From positions 1 through 36,066 of the forward strand of contig CAMAVI010000032.1 of NCBI GenBank assembly GCA_945861625.1: a stretch of 36,066 bases of DNA, read 5' to 3'. The DNA comes from Candidatus Sulfopaludibacter sp. SbA3 (lineage in GTDB: Bacteria > Acidobacteriota > Terriglobia > Bryobacterales > Bryobacteraceae). Below, one piece after another: positions 16,506 through 23,535 of the stretch. Position 1 is the first letter of the stretch. Each line of letters opens with the position of its first letter. A program made the translations under genes and the position numbers. The notes beneath the pieces were generated by a model. It had not been told where the DNA came from. It ran no database searches and saw nothing but the letters and a program-made list of their open reading frames with translations.

Positions 16506-16584
16506 AATCTTCTCAACCATTTACGGCCGCTCTGGCCTTGCCCACTTCCTTCGCGGGGGCCACTCCCGATCCACGGCTGGTGGG

Positions 16585-16968
16585 CTAGATTGAATTCTCT
16601 TGTTTCCGGAGCCAAGCGCGGCATTTCTGGCAGGTCACACGATCAAAGCGATCTGTAAGGTCACCGGCACAATCCTGTCCGCACGCCGCTTTCCAGTTGA
16701 CGCGGAAATGAGTTTCGAGATCCGCCGGATCTGATGCACGACCTCGTAAGGAGACAGATTTTCGTATGTCATGTTGCAGCACACAGATCTCGCATGTTTT
16801 GGAGTCGGGGGCGTGATACGGCCTGTTCGCAGTGCGAGAAGCGGCTTCGTACTGCTTCTTGCAGAGGGTAACGGTTTTCGGTGCGCCAGACTCATCGCAT
16901 TCTGCAAGATGTTCCTTCCGATTTCGCTTGAGCACAACAATTTTGATTTGACCGAGTGGTTTTCTCAT
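16585..16968 (-). CDS. Small protein with two tandem zinc-ribbon-like modules
   Basis: A 127-residue basic protein with eight Cys: 24, 36, 59, 62, 96, 100, 113 and 116. They fall into two similar modules, each starting with a His (20 and 87) followed by Cys and ending in T-C-x-x-C (TCEIC at 58-62, TCQKC at 112-116). This suggests an internal duplication of a treble-clef or ribbon that binds zinc. I do not recognise the family. The second module resembles small zinc-binding proteins seen in phages and integrated elements. The ATG at 16968 has GGAGGAG about 10 nt upstream. It is transcribed away from the three-gene operon, with only 71 bp between the starts, so they may share control. Confidence 0.62.
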   Translation of the reverse strand: MRKPLGQIKIVVLKRNRKEHLAECDESGAPKTVTLCKKQYEAASRTANRPYHAPDSKTCEICVLQHDIRKSVSLRGRASDPADLETHFRVNWKAACGQDCAGDLTDRFDRVTCQKCRAWLRKQENSI

Positions 16969-17027
16969 CGCTTACACAACTCCTCCGATCCCCCGTTTGC
17001 GATCCATGGAACTTCTAGATCTCTGAG

Positions 17028-17033
17028 TATAAT
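17028..17033 (+). promoter_or_regulatory. -10 element of the island operon, leaderless start
   Basis: A perfect TATAAT lies 6 nt before the ATG at 17040, and no Shine-Dalgarno is present. A -35 at 17-bp spacing is weak (CATGGA, 17005-17010). Transcription would start at or beside the ATG. Regulation by a bound activator or by the neighbouring gene products is possible. Confidence 0.55.
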
Positions 17034-17039
17034 TGTGCT

Positions 17040-17327
17040 ATGGAACTGCCAACGTTGGCCGGCCGGTGCATTCTGGAGAGCATGGAAGAAAATGGCCTCT
17101 TATTGAATGGGAATGTTTCTGCGGAAATACCATTGATGCTCCAACCGGCCAACGTGCCTCCTCGCTGGACCAGGGTTAAACACTCGGTGGAGTCTTTGGC
17201 GGTGGATTGCCGAGAACTAGTGCGATTGGGGTTGATAGAGCCATACAATGACGTCGCCGTTCCAGAAGACGCGCGAGTGTTCAGGATTTCGGCTTCTGGA
17301 ATAGCTTTGATCCGCCAGTCTCGATGA
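17040..17327 (+). CDS. Small island protein, possibly winged-helix
   Basis: A 95-residue protein that I do not recognise. The C-terminal half (SLAVDCRELVRLGLIEPYND then RVFRISASGIALIRQ) has the helix-strand-strand look of a winged-helix domain, with the wing around residues 66-88. No signal peptide or membrane segment is present. First gene of the island operon; its stop overlaps the start of the membrane protein gene as ATGA (17324-17327), so translation is coupled. The ATG at 17040 lacks a ribosome site but follows a TATAAT by 6 nt. A regulator role for the operon is a guess from size and position. Confidence 0.6.
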   Translation: MELPTLAGRCILESMEENGLLLNGNVSAEIPLMLQPANVPPRWTRVKHSVESLAVDCRELVRLGLIEPYNDVAVPEDARVFRISASGIALIRQSR

Positions 17328-17713
17328 CTAGCCGCAATTCCATCGTCTCCTACCTGGACCAGATACTTCCCCGAATTAGCGAGGAAACCGCCGAGCGCAT
17401 CAAGGCCCGCTTTTACTTTGTTGTCGGCTTTATTGTCCGATGGGCGTTGGTGGTTGGAATCGAGTGGTACTGCTACGAGACTTTGCCAGATATTTCAAAC
17501 GTGCCAATGGCGCAACTGACATTGAGAATGATCGGCGGCGCGATATTCAAACCCGTCATAGCGATTGTCGTGTTTTTTGGGGCCTTCAAAAAGGGCGAAA
17601 AATATTATGAAATCTGGGGTTGGGTCAGCTTCTGGGTTATCATCTTTGGAGTTTCCATCTGGGTTTGGCTGGTGAAATACGGATTCCCTTACTGGGATCG
17701 CCACTTTTCATGA
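17324..17713 (+). CDS. Three-helix membrane protein of the island
   Basis: A 129-residue protein with an amphipathic charged N-terminus (residues 1-28, SEETAERIKAR) and three predicted membrane helices: about 31-48 (FVVGFIVRWALVVGIEW), 66-87 (LRMIGGAIFKPVIAIVVFFGAF) and 98-118 (WGWVSFWVIIFGVSIWVWLVK). The C-terminal helix is very Trp-rich. No known family is evident. It overlaps the upstream gene by ATGA and lies 56 bp upstream of the HEPN-type gene. Small membrane proteins of this shape occur as effectors or sensors in some defence operons; that comparison is context only. Confidence 0.68.
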   Translation: MTSRNSIVSYLDQILPRISEETAERIKARFYFVVGFIVRWALVVGIEWYCYETLPDISNVPMAQLTLRMIGGAIFKPVIAIVVFFGAFKKGEKYYEIWGWVSFWVIIFGVSIWVWLVKYGFPYWDRHFS

Positions 17714-17769
17714 CGTTTCGGATGCTGCTGCCATACTTGGGGAGCAGGTTATGAGGCTTTCTTAAACTG

Positions 17770-18429
17770 ATGACGCCATTGCCAGAAATACTCAAACAAA
17801 TCGATGCGGTTCTGAGCCAATATCACGGGCTCCGCGCTCGATCAAAGTGCTCGGATTGCAGTGATCTACCTGATGTCGACACAACATCCGCAGCGACCGT
17901 GATGTTGGCTACGATTGCGCGTTTGTCACCGCAAAAGAGCGAGTACGCCGAATCCGCAAAGGCACTGATTGCTGCGTACTCGGTCACAAATGTCTACGTA
18001 CTTGCCCACTTAGCCGGTATTCTTACGGCTCTCCGCGCAGCGTATATTGCGGGTTATCTCGCCACCGTGACGGAACTTATTCACGCGACAGTATTCGCAG
18101 ACTTCATTGAAATGGCGGAGCATCTTCTTTCAGAGGGCTACAAAGATCCAGCCGCTGTGATCGCCGGAAGCACCTTGGAGGAACATCTTAGGGGACTGTG
18201 TGTCAAGAATGGGATTCCTGTGGACCACGCAGGGAAAGCCAAGAAGGCCGACATGCTAAATGCCGAGCTATCTGCTGCCGCCTACTCAAAACTCGATCAG
18301 AAGTCCGTCACCGCGTGGCTCGATCTACGCAACAAAGCAGCACACGGGAAGTACGGGGAATATACCAGTGAACAAGTAGTTTTGATGATTCAAGGGGTGA
18401 GAGATTTCATGGCCAGAAATCCTGCCTAA
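17770..18429 (+). CDS. HEPN-type protein with R-x4-H motif
   Basis: A 219-residue, mostly helical protein. The last third holds WLDLRNKAAHGKYGEYTSEQVVLMI, with Arg187 and His192 forming the R-x4-H motif of HEPN ribonucleases; the following acidic-helix pattern also fits. The preceding segment (AAVIAGSTLEEHLRGLCVKNGIP, then KADMLNAEL) is the usual lead-in of these proteins. The N-terminal 110 residues are helical and include a Cys pair (27, 30) with no clear match. HEPN proteins often act as RNases in toxin-antitoxin and abortive-infection systems, but some are inactive scaffolds. Last gene of the island operon; its ATG has only a distant GAGG. No cognate nucleotidyltransferase (MNT) antitoxin is nearby. 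Confidence 0.75.
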   Translation: MTPLPEILKQIDAVLSQYHGLRARSKCSDCSDLPDVDTTSAATVMLATIARLSPQKSEYAESAKALIAAYSVTNVYVLAHLAGILTALRAAYIAGYLATVTELIHATVFADFIEMAEHLLSEGYKDPAAVIAGSTLEEHLRGLCVKNGIPVDHAGKAKKADMLNAELSAAAYSKLDQKSVTAWLDLRNKAAHGKYGEYTSEQVVLMIQGVRDFMARNPA

Positions 18430-18538
18430 GATCGGGGGCCAACCGGGGGCCAATGCCCGACTAGAACCGTGAATCTCGATAGAATCTAAACTATTGAGAA
18501 GAAGCTCAGGGCAGTTTGGTGGAACCTAGGACAAGAAC

Positions 18539-18583
18539 CTCATAATTCGTTGGTCGATGGTTCGAATCCATCAGGGCCCACCA
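18539..18583 (+). repeat. Right attachment-like repeat (tRNA-Ile2 3' half copy)
   Basis: A 45-bp copy of 16461-16505 with a single mismatch. Only the anticodon loop onward is present and no upstream half can fold with it, so it is not a tRNA gene. It marks the far end of the island. The single change lies in the anticodon stem, which is compatible with a slightly different incoming attachment site or with later drift. Confidence 0.88.
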
Positions 18584-18698
18584 GACTTTTTGGGAACTTG
18601 CGCAAACGGACCGCGGACCGCGTCACCCTTGCTAATGAGAGTTGCTTAGGGGTTAGTGCCGCGGATCGTGGCCTATACGCTTCTCGGGCCGGCATCCT

Positions 18699-19622
18699 TC
18701 ACTTTTTCAATTCCGAGAACAGCATGCGGACGAAGCGGTCCGCGCTGGTGGTGCCGCCCACCGCGCCGAGGGCCCCGGGAATTTTCGCGTCGTAGGCGGA
18801 CGTCGGCTTGGCGGCGAGCACTTCCTGCTCGGTCTTGCCCTGCTTGACCAACTGCTCCACTTTGGATCGCACGTCCATAATCATGTTGCGGTAAGGGACG
18901 ATGTCTTCGCGCTTGATGATGGTGCCGTGGCCGGGGATCAGTTTGGTGTTGGGGCCGGCCATCTTCACCAGATAATCCAGAGCCTCCAGCGCGCCCTGGA
19001 GGCTGCCGCCGTTGTTGATGTCGATATAGGGGTAGCCGTAGTTGCGGTAAAAGTCGCCGATCATGACGATGTCGGCGTTCTCGAAACGGATGATGGTATC
19101 GCCTCCGGTGTGCGCGGCGCGGATGGGAATCAGATCCACCACCTCTCCGTTCATGCGGAATTTGATGGGGTCGCCCATGCCGTAGGTGATGTTGGGAAGA
19201 CGCGCGGGATCCATGTTGGCGGCGCGGGCCATGTCTTTGCGGAGTTCCTCGCGGGCCAGCAGAATCGCGCCCTGCTTGACGATGTTGCCGTTGCCTCCGC
19301 TGTGGTCCACGTGCAGGTGCGTGTTGGTCAGGTAGCGGATGGGCTGCGAACTGATCTTGCGGATGGCCGCGAGCACCTTGTCGGTGACCTGGATGTATTG
19401 GGAGTCCACCATGAAGATGCCGTCGGGCCCGGTCAGGATGCCGATGCGGCCGCCGGCGCCGTCGGGATGGTTGAGATCGGCGTCGCCAGGAGCGCCCGCC
19501 AGCATAAAGAGGTTGGGCGTGTACTGCTCCGTGAGGATCTCGATTTTCGCGTAGTTGATTTGGGCAAAGCCGATCTGGGCCGACGCGGTGACCGCAAGCG
19601 CGATAAGGATAAAACAATTCAT
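18699..19622 (-). CDS. Exported metallo-beta-lactamase-fold hydrolase
   Basis: A 307-residue protein with a signal peptide (MNCFILIALAVTASAQIGFAQ) and a metallo-beta-lactamase fold. The zinc motif THLHVDHSGG is at 101-110 (His102, His104, Asp106, His107). Further ligands are likely in IRAAHTGGDT and in LIPGHGTIIKREDI. The C-terminal 60 residues are helical (MIMDVRSKVEQLVKQGKTEQEVLAA), a tail common in quinoprotein relay/SoxH-like and related exported members. The substrate is unknown. It is divergent from the cytochrome operon, with 121 bp between the starts, and stops 115 bp from the island edge. Confidence 0.9.
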   Translation of the reverse strand: MNCFILIALAVTASAQIGFAQINYAKIEILTEQYTPNLFMLAGAPGDADLNHPDGAGGRIGILTGPDGIFMVDSQYIQVTDKVLAAIRKISSQPIRYLTNTHLHVDHSGGNGNIVKQGAILLAREELRKDMARAANMDPARLPNITYGMGDPIKFRMNGEVVDLIPIRAAHTGGDTIIRFENADIVMIGDFYRNYGYPYIDINNGGSLQGALEALDYLVKMAGPNTKLIPGHGTIIKREDIVPYRNMIMDVRSKVEQLVKQGKTEQEVLAAKPTSAYDAKIPGALGAVGGTTSADRFVRMLFSELKK

Positions 19623-19743
19623 TTGGGGATCATTGTCGCCGATTACAGAGCCGGCGCAAAGGGGTGGCTGCGCCTTAGAGTATATAGCCGTTTCGAGCCC
19701 CTCTACACCGGCGGTATTTTTGTGTACTCTAGAAGGTGGCCAA

Positions 19744-22182
19744 ATGTCTTACCGCTCATTAACTTGGATGGGCATAGGCGTAGCTTTGCTCGCCGGTCCG
19801 GCGCAGTTGTCCGCCGACGAGCCCAAAGCGGCGAAAGCCGTGATTCAGCAGTATTGCGTCACTTGCCACAACGCCAAGCTAAAAACCGCCGGACTGCAAC
19901 TAGATAGCCTGGACATCGGCCGCATCGGCGAGCACCCCGAAGTATGGGAAAAAGTGGCGCGCAAGCTGCGTACCGGCGAGATGCCCCCTCCACGCATGCC
20001 GCGGCCGGATAAAGCGACCTATGTCAACGCCACGGCGGAGCTCGAAGCGGCGCTGGATACTGCCGCCGCGGCCAAGCCCAATCCGGGACGCGTTCCCGTG
20101 CATCGCCTCAACCGCGCCGAGTACACGGCGGCCATCCGCGACTTGCTGGGGTTGAAGATTGACGGTAAGGCGGTGCTCTTTTCCGATGACTCCGATCAAG
20201 ACGGTTTCGACAACGTCGCCAGTGTGCTTACGGTGTCGCCGGTCCTCCTCGAAAACTACCTTTCGGCCGCGCACACCATCAGCCGTCTGGCCATCGGTGA
20301 CACGACGCTGCCTGCCGCCGTCGAAACCATTAAGTACGCCAAGCTCCTTGTCCAAGACGACCAGATGAGCGAAGATTTGCCGTTTGGTTCACAAGGCGGC
20401 GGGCTCATCCGCTATCACTTCCCTCTCGACGGTGAGTACACCATCAAGGTTCAACTGCGCCGGGAATTGTACAAGTACATCGTGGGCATGGGCGAGCCGC
20501 ATCAGATCGATATCCGCGTGGACGGCGTTCGCATCAAGCGTTTCACCATCGGCGGCGAAGCCAAAGGCTACACCATGCCCGAAGGTTTCGCCGGTAACAC
20601 GCAAGGGGCGCCCGAGTTTGAAGAATACATGCACAACGCCGACGCGGGTCTGGAAGTGCGCGTTCCGGTGAAGGCCGGCGAGCACGAGGTTGCCGTCTCC
20701 TTCGTCAAGCGCTTCTGGGAACCCGAAGGCATTCTGCAGCCGGCGCAGATTGGGTTCGCGCGGACGACGAATGAGTATTATCACGGCAATCCGTCAGTGG
20801 AGTTCCTGATGATTGGCGGACCCTATGGCACGTCTTCGCATGGCGATTCGCCCGCGCGGCGGAAGATTGTTGTGTGCGCGCCGAAAACTCCCGCCGCCGA
20901 AGAACCCTGCGCCAGGAAGATTCTTTCCACGTTGGCGACGCGGGCTTATCGCCGCCCCGTAACGGACGGCGACGTGAGCACGCTCATGAGTTTCTACCGT
21001 TCCGGCCGTGCGGATAAAGATTTCGACGCGGGAATCCAGATGGGTTTGGAGCGCATCCTGGCCGCGCCGAGCTTCCTGTTCCGCGTGGAGCGCGTGCCGG
21101 CCAACGCGGTTCCTGGCACGGCGTACCGGTTGAGCGATCTGGACCTGGCCTCCCGCATGTCGTTCTTCCTGTGGAGCAGCGTTCCCGACGAGGAACTCCT
21201 GAACCTGGCCATTCGCGGGCGGCTCAAAGATCCGAAAGTTCTGGAACAGCAAGTGCAGCGTATGCTGCGCGATCCGCGGTCGCAGGCGCTGGTGGACGGG
21301 TTCGCCAATCGTTGGTTGGGGTTGAGCAAGCTGACGGGCCTGGTTCCCGATACCGACCTCTATAGAGAGTTCGACGAGAACTTGCGCGACTCCATGGCCA
21401 AGGAAACCCAGTTTTTTGTGGCCGGCCAGATCCATGAAGATCGCAGTGTTGGCGAGCTGTTGACTGCCGATTATACGTTTGTAAATGAGAGGATGGCCAA
21501 GCATTACGGAATTCCCAATATCTATGGGCCGCGTTTCCGCCGCGTGAAATTCACCGACGGCATTCGCGGAGGCCTTCTCGGGCAAGCCAGCATTTTGTCC
21601 GTTACCTCTTTTCCGAACCGCACTTCCGTGGTCGTGCGCGGACGGTGGCTATTGACCAATGTTCTGGGCTCGCCGCCGCCGCCTCCGCCGCCGGATGTTC
21701 CCGCGCTGAAAGATCCCGAGCCCGGCCGGCCCCAATCGCTTCGCCAGCGCATGGAAATGCACCGCAACGTGCCGGTCTGCGCGAGCTGCCACCAACGCAT
21801 GGACCCGCTCGGTTTCGCGCTCGAAAACTTCGACGCGCTGGGTAAATGGCGCAAGGAAGCCGATGGCGCGCCGATCGATGCGGCGTCCTCGCTACCCGAC
21901 GGAACGCAGTTCGATGGCGTCGCCGGCTTGCGCCAGCTCATGGGCAGCCATAAAGAGGATTTTGTCCGCACCTTCGCGGAGAAGCTGATGGCCTACGCGA
22001 TCGGCCGCGGGATCGAAACGTCTGACTTACCGGCGGTCCGCAAAATCGCGCGCGATGCGGCGGCGCAGGATTACAAGTGGTCGGCTGTGATTTTGGGAAT
22101 CGTGAATAGCGTTCCGTTCAACATGAGCGTGGCCGGCAGCGACAAGCCAGTGAACGTTGCGCAAGCGAGACTTGGAAAGTAG
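19744..22182 (+). CDS. Exported diheme cytochrome with DUF1587/DUF1595/DUF1592/DUF1588/DUF1585 domains
   Basis: An 812-residue protein with a signal peptide (residues 1-24, ending LSADE). The first heme site, CVTCH, is at 38-42. DUF1587 (about 118-182) shows HRLNRAEYTAAIRDLLGL. A carbohydrate-binding-like beta region follows (about 210-340). Then come DUF1595 (TLATRAYRRPVT), DUF1592 (SRMSFFLWSSVPDEELL), DUF1588 with a second heme site CASCH at 679-683 in the CHQRMDPLGFALENFDALG motif, and DUF1585 at the end (FAEKLMAYAIGRGIE). This gene type is abundant in Planctomycetes and Solibacter and always pairs with DUF1552, as here. Its reaction is unproven. The ATG at 19744 has AGAAGG 7 nt upstream; the frame upstream to 19555 is shadow. 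Confidence 0.93.
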   Translation: MSYRSLTWMGIGVALLAGPAQLSADEPKAAKAVIQQYCVTCHNAKLKTAGLQLDSLDIGRIGEHPEVWEKVARKLRTGEMPPPRMPRPDKATYVNATAELEAALDTAAAAKPNPGRVPVHRLNRAEYTAAIRDLLGLKIDGKAVLFSDDSDQDGFDNVASVLTVSPVLLENYLSAAHTISRLAIGDTTLPAAVETIKYAKLLVQDDQMSEDLPFGSQGGGLIRYHFPLDGEYTIKVQLRRELYKYIVGMGEPHQIDIRVDGVRIKRFTIGGEAKGYTMPEGFAGNTQGAPEFEEYMHNADAGLEVRVPVKAGEHEVAVSFVKRFWEPEGILQPAQIGFARTTNEYYHGNPSVEFLMIGGPYGTSSHGDSPARRKIVVCAPKTPAAEEPCARKILSTLATRAYRRPVTDGDVSTLMSFYRSGRADKDFDAGIQMGLERILAAPSFLFRVERVPANAVPGTAYRLSDLDLASRMSFFLWSSVPDEELLNLAIRGRLKDPKVLEQQVQRMLRDPRSQALVDGFANRWLGLSKLTGLVPDTDLYREFDENLRDSMAKETQFFVAGQIHEDRSVGELLTADYTFVNERMAKHYGIPNIYGPRFRRVKFTDGIRGGLLGQASILSVTSFPNRTSVVVRGRWLLTNVLGSPPPPPPPDVPALKDPEPGRPQSLRQRMEMHRNVPVCASCHQRMDPLGFALENFDALGKWRKEADGAPIDAASSLPDGTQFDGVAGLRQLMGSHKEDFVRTFAEKLMAYAIGRGIETSDLPAVRKIARDAAAQDYKWSAVILGIVNSVPFNMSVAGSDKPVNVAQARLGK

Positions 22183-22191
22183 GGACTGAAT

Positions 22192-23535
22192 ATGTTCGTC
22201 ATGAAAAAGGCCATTTCGCGCCGCGCGCTATTGCGCGGTGTCGGGGTAACCGTAGGTTTGCCGTTGCTCGATAGCATGGTGCCGTCCTTTACGGCGCTCG
22301 CGGCGACACCGGCCAAGCCGGTCAACCGTTTCGGCGTCGTCTATGTGCCGAACGGCATGATCATGCCGAACTACCTTCCGCAGAAGGAGGGGCCGGACTA
22401 CGAGATCACGCCGACCTTGAGCGCGCTCGAGCCCTTGCGCCAGCACTTTCAAGTGCTCAGCGGCTTAAACTCCAAGCCGGGACCGGGACGTACGGGCGGC
22501 GCGCACGCCAAGGCGACAGGCCGCTTCCTGACCGACATTACGCCCCCGACCAGCGAAACCTGGCTCGATCTCGGCATTTCCTTGGACCAGATTCTGGCCA
22601 ACGAATTGGGAAAACAAACGCAGTTGGCGTCGCTCGAACTGGCCATTGAGTCGGGCGAAACCGCGGGAAGCTGCGATACCGGTTACGCTTGCCCGTACAC
22701 GAACACGCTGAGTTGGACGGGCCCCAGCACGCCCCTGCCGACGCAGAACAATCCGCGCCTCATCTTTGAGCGGCTCTTCGGCGACAGCAACAGCACGGAC
22801 CCCAAGGAGCGCATCGGACGCATGCGCCAGCAGAAGAGCATTCTGGATTCGGTGACCGAAGAAGTCGCCCACCTCCAGGGCGCGCTTCCGCAGGTCGACC
22901 GCGCCAAGCTCGTCGAATACCTGGACTCCATCCGCGGCGTCGAGAGGCGCATTCAGATCGCCGAAAAACAGAATCAGGAAATTCCCCGTCTCGATCATCC
23001 GGAAGGGATTCCCAATGAGTGGGAAGACCACGTGAAGCTGATGTTCGACATTGAGGTCCTCGCCTATCAGGCCGATCTTACGCGCGTCATTACTCTGATG
23101 ATGGGCCACGAGCAAAGCGGCATGACCTATCCGCAGATTGGCGTGCCGGACGCGCATCACCCGATCTCGCACCACCAGCGCGAGCCGGAGAAGATCGCCA
23201 AGACCGCCAAGATCAATGCCTATCACGTCAAGATGTTCGCCTACTTCCTGGAGAAGATGCGTACCGCTCCGGACGGCGATGGCACGCTGCTCGATCACAT
23301 GACCATGATTTACGGCGCGGGAATCGCGGACAGCAACACGCACGCGCCGGTGAACATCCCGTTCCTCCTGGCCGGCGGCGGCGCGGGGAATCTCAAGGGC
23401 GGCCGCCATACCCGGCTCAAGGATGTCCCGCTGGCGAACCTGCATCTCACTCTGCTCGATCAGTTCGGAGTCAAGTGGGACAAGATCGGCGATAGCACCG
23501 GACGGCTTGAGCCGCACATGCTGGCCCTTTCGTAA
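22192..23535 (+). CDS. Tat-exported DUF1552 protein
   Basis: A 447-residue protein with a twin-arginine signal (KKAISRRALLRGVGVTVGLPLLD), the standard start of DUF1552. The rest follows the family pattern: VPNGMIMPNYLPQ, LSGLNSKPG, HAKATGRFLTD, SLDQILANELGKQT, ESGETAGSCDTGYACPYTN, and the late MTMIYGAGIADSNTHAPVNIPFLLAGGGAG. The fold is related to the alkaline-phosphatase/sulfatase-like DUF1501 group. It is cotranscribed with the diheme cytochrome (9 bp apart) and presumably works with it in the periplasm. An alternative start at 22201 exists. Its TAA shares its last A with the next ATG. Confidence 0.95.
   Translation: MFVMKKAISRRALLRGVGVTVGLPLLDSMVPSFTALAATPAKPVNRFGVVYVPNGMIMPNYLPQKEGPDYEITPTLSALEPLRQHFQVLSGLNSKPGPGRTGGAHAKATGRFLTDITPPTSETWLDLGISLDQILANELGKQTQLASLELAIESGETAGSCDTGYACPYTNTLSWTGPSTPLPTQNNPRLIFERLFGDSNSTDPKERIGRMRQQKSILDSVTEEVAHLQGALPQVDRAKLVEYLDSIRGVERRIQIAEKQNQEIPRLDHPEGIPNEWEDHVKLMFDIEVLAYQADLTRVITLMMGHEQSGMTYPQIGVPDAHHPISHHQREPEKIAKTAKINAYHVKMFAYFLEKMRTAPDGDGTLLDHMTMIYGAGIADSNTHAPVNIPFLLAGGGAGNLKGGRHTRLKDVPLANLHLTLLDQFGVKWDKIGDSTGRLEPHMLALS

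Larger units (their letters stand above)
16506..18583. mobile_element. 2.1-kb island in the tRNA-Ile2 gene, without integrase
   Basis: The stretch between the two 45-bp tRNA repeats is 2,078 bp per repeat unit. It is visibly richer in A/T than its flanks and holds four genes found nowhere else in the window: a minus-strand zinc-ribbon gene, then a divergent three-gene operon (winged-helix-like, three-helix membrane, HEPN-like). No recombinase, transposase or replication gene is present. It is therefore a decayed integrative element, or a small cargo element moved by a recombinase acting in trans. The direct repeat is seen in the sequence; the mobility history is inference. Confidence 0.8.

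Noticed and set aside
16771-17106. 111-residue plus-strand frame overlapping the zinc-ribbon gene
   Set aside because: No ribosome site, no pattern, and it crosses the start of the island operon; the Cys pattern of the minus frame is more convincing.
18539-18583. Second tRNA gene after the island
   Set aside because: Only the 3' half from the anticodon loop onward is present; no acceptor or D-arm partner upstream, so it is an attachment-like repeat.
19555-19743. N-terminal extension of the diheme cytochrome
   Set aside because: Runs through the divergent promoter region, gives unprotein-like residues, and would displace the signal peptide at 19744.
18927-19907. 326-residue plus-strand frame opposite the metallo-hydrolase
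   Set aside because: Val/Asp/Gly-rich antisense shadow of a gene with a clear zinc motif.
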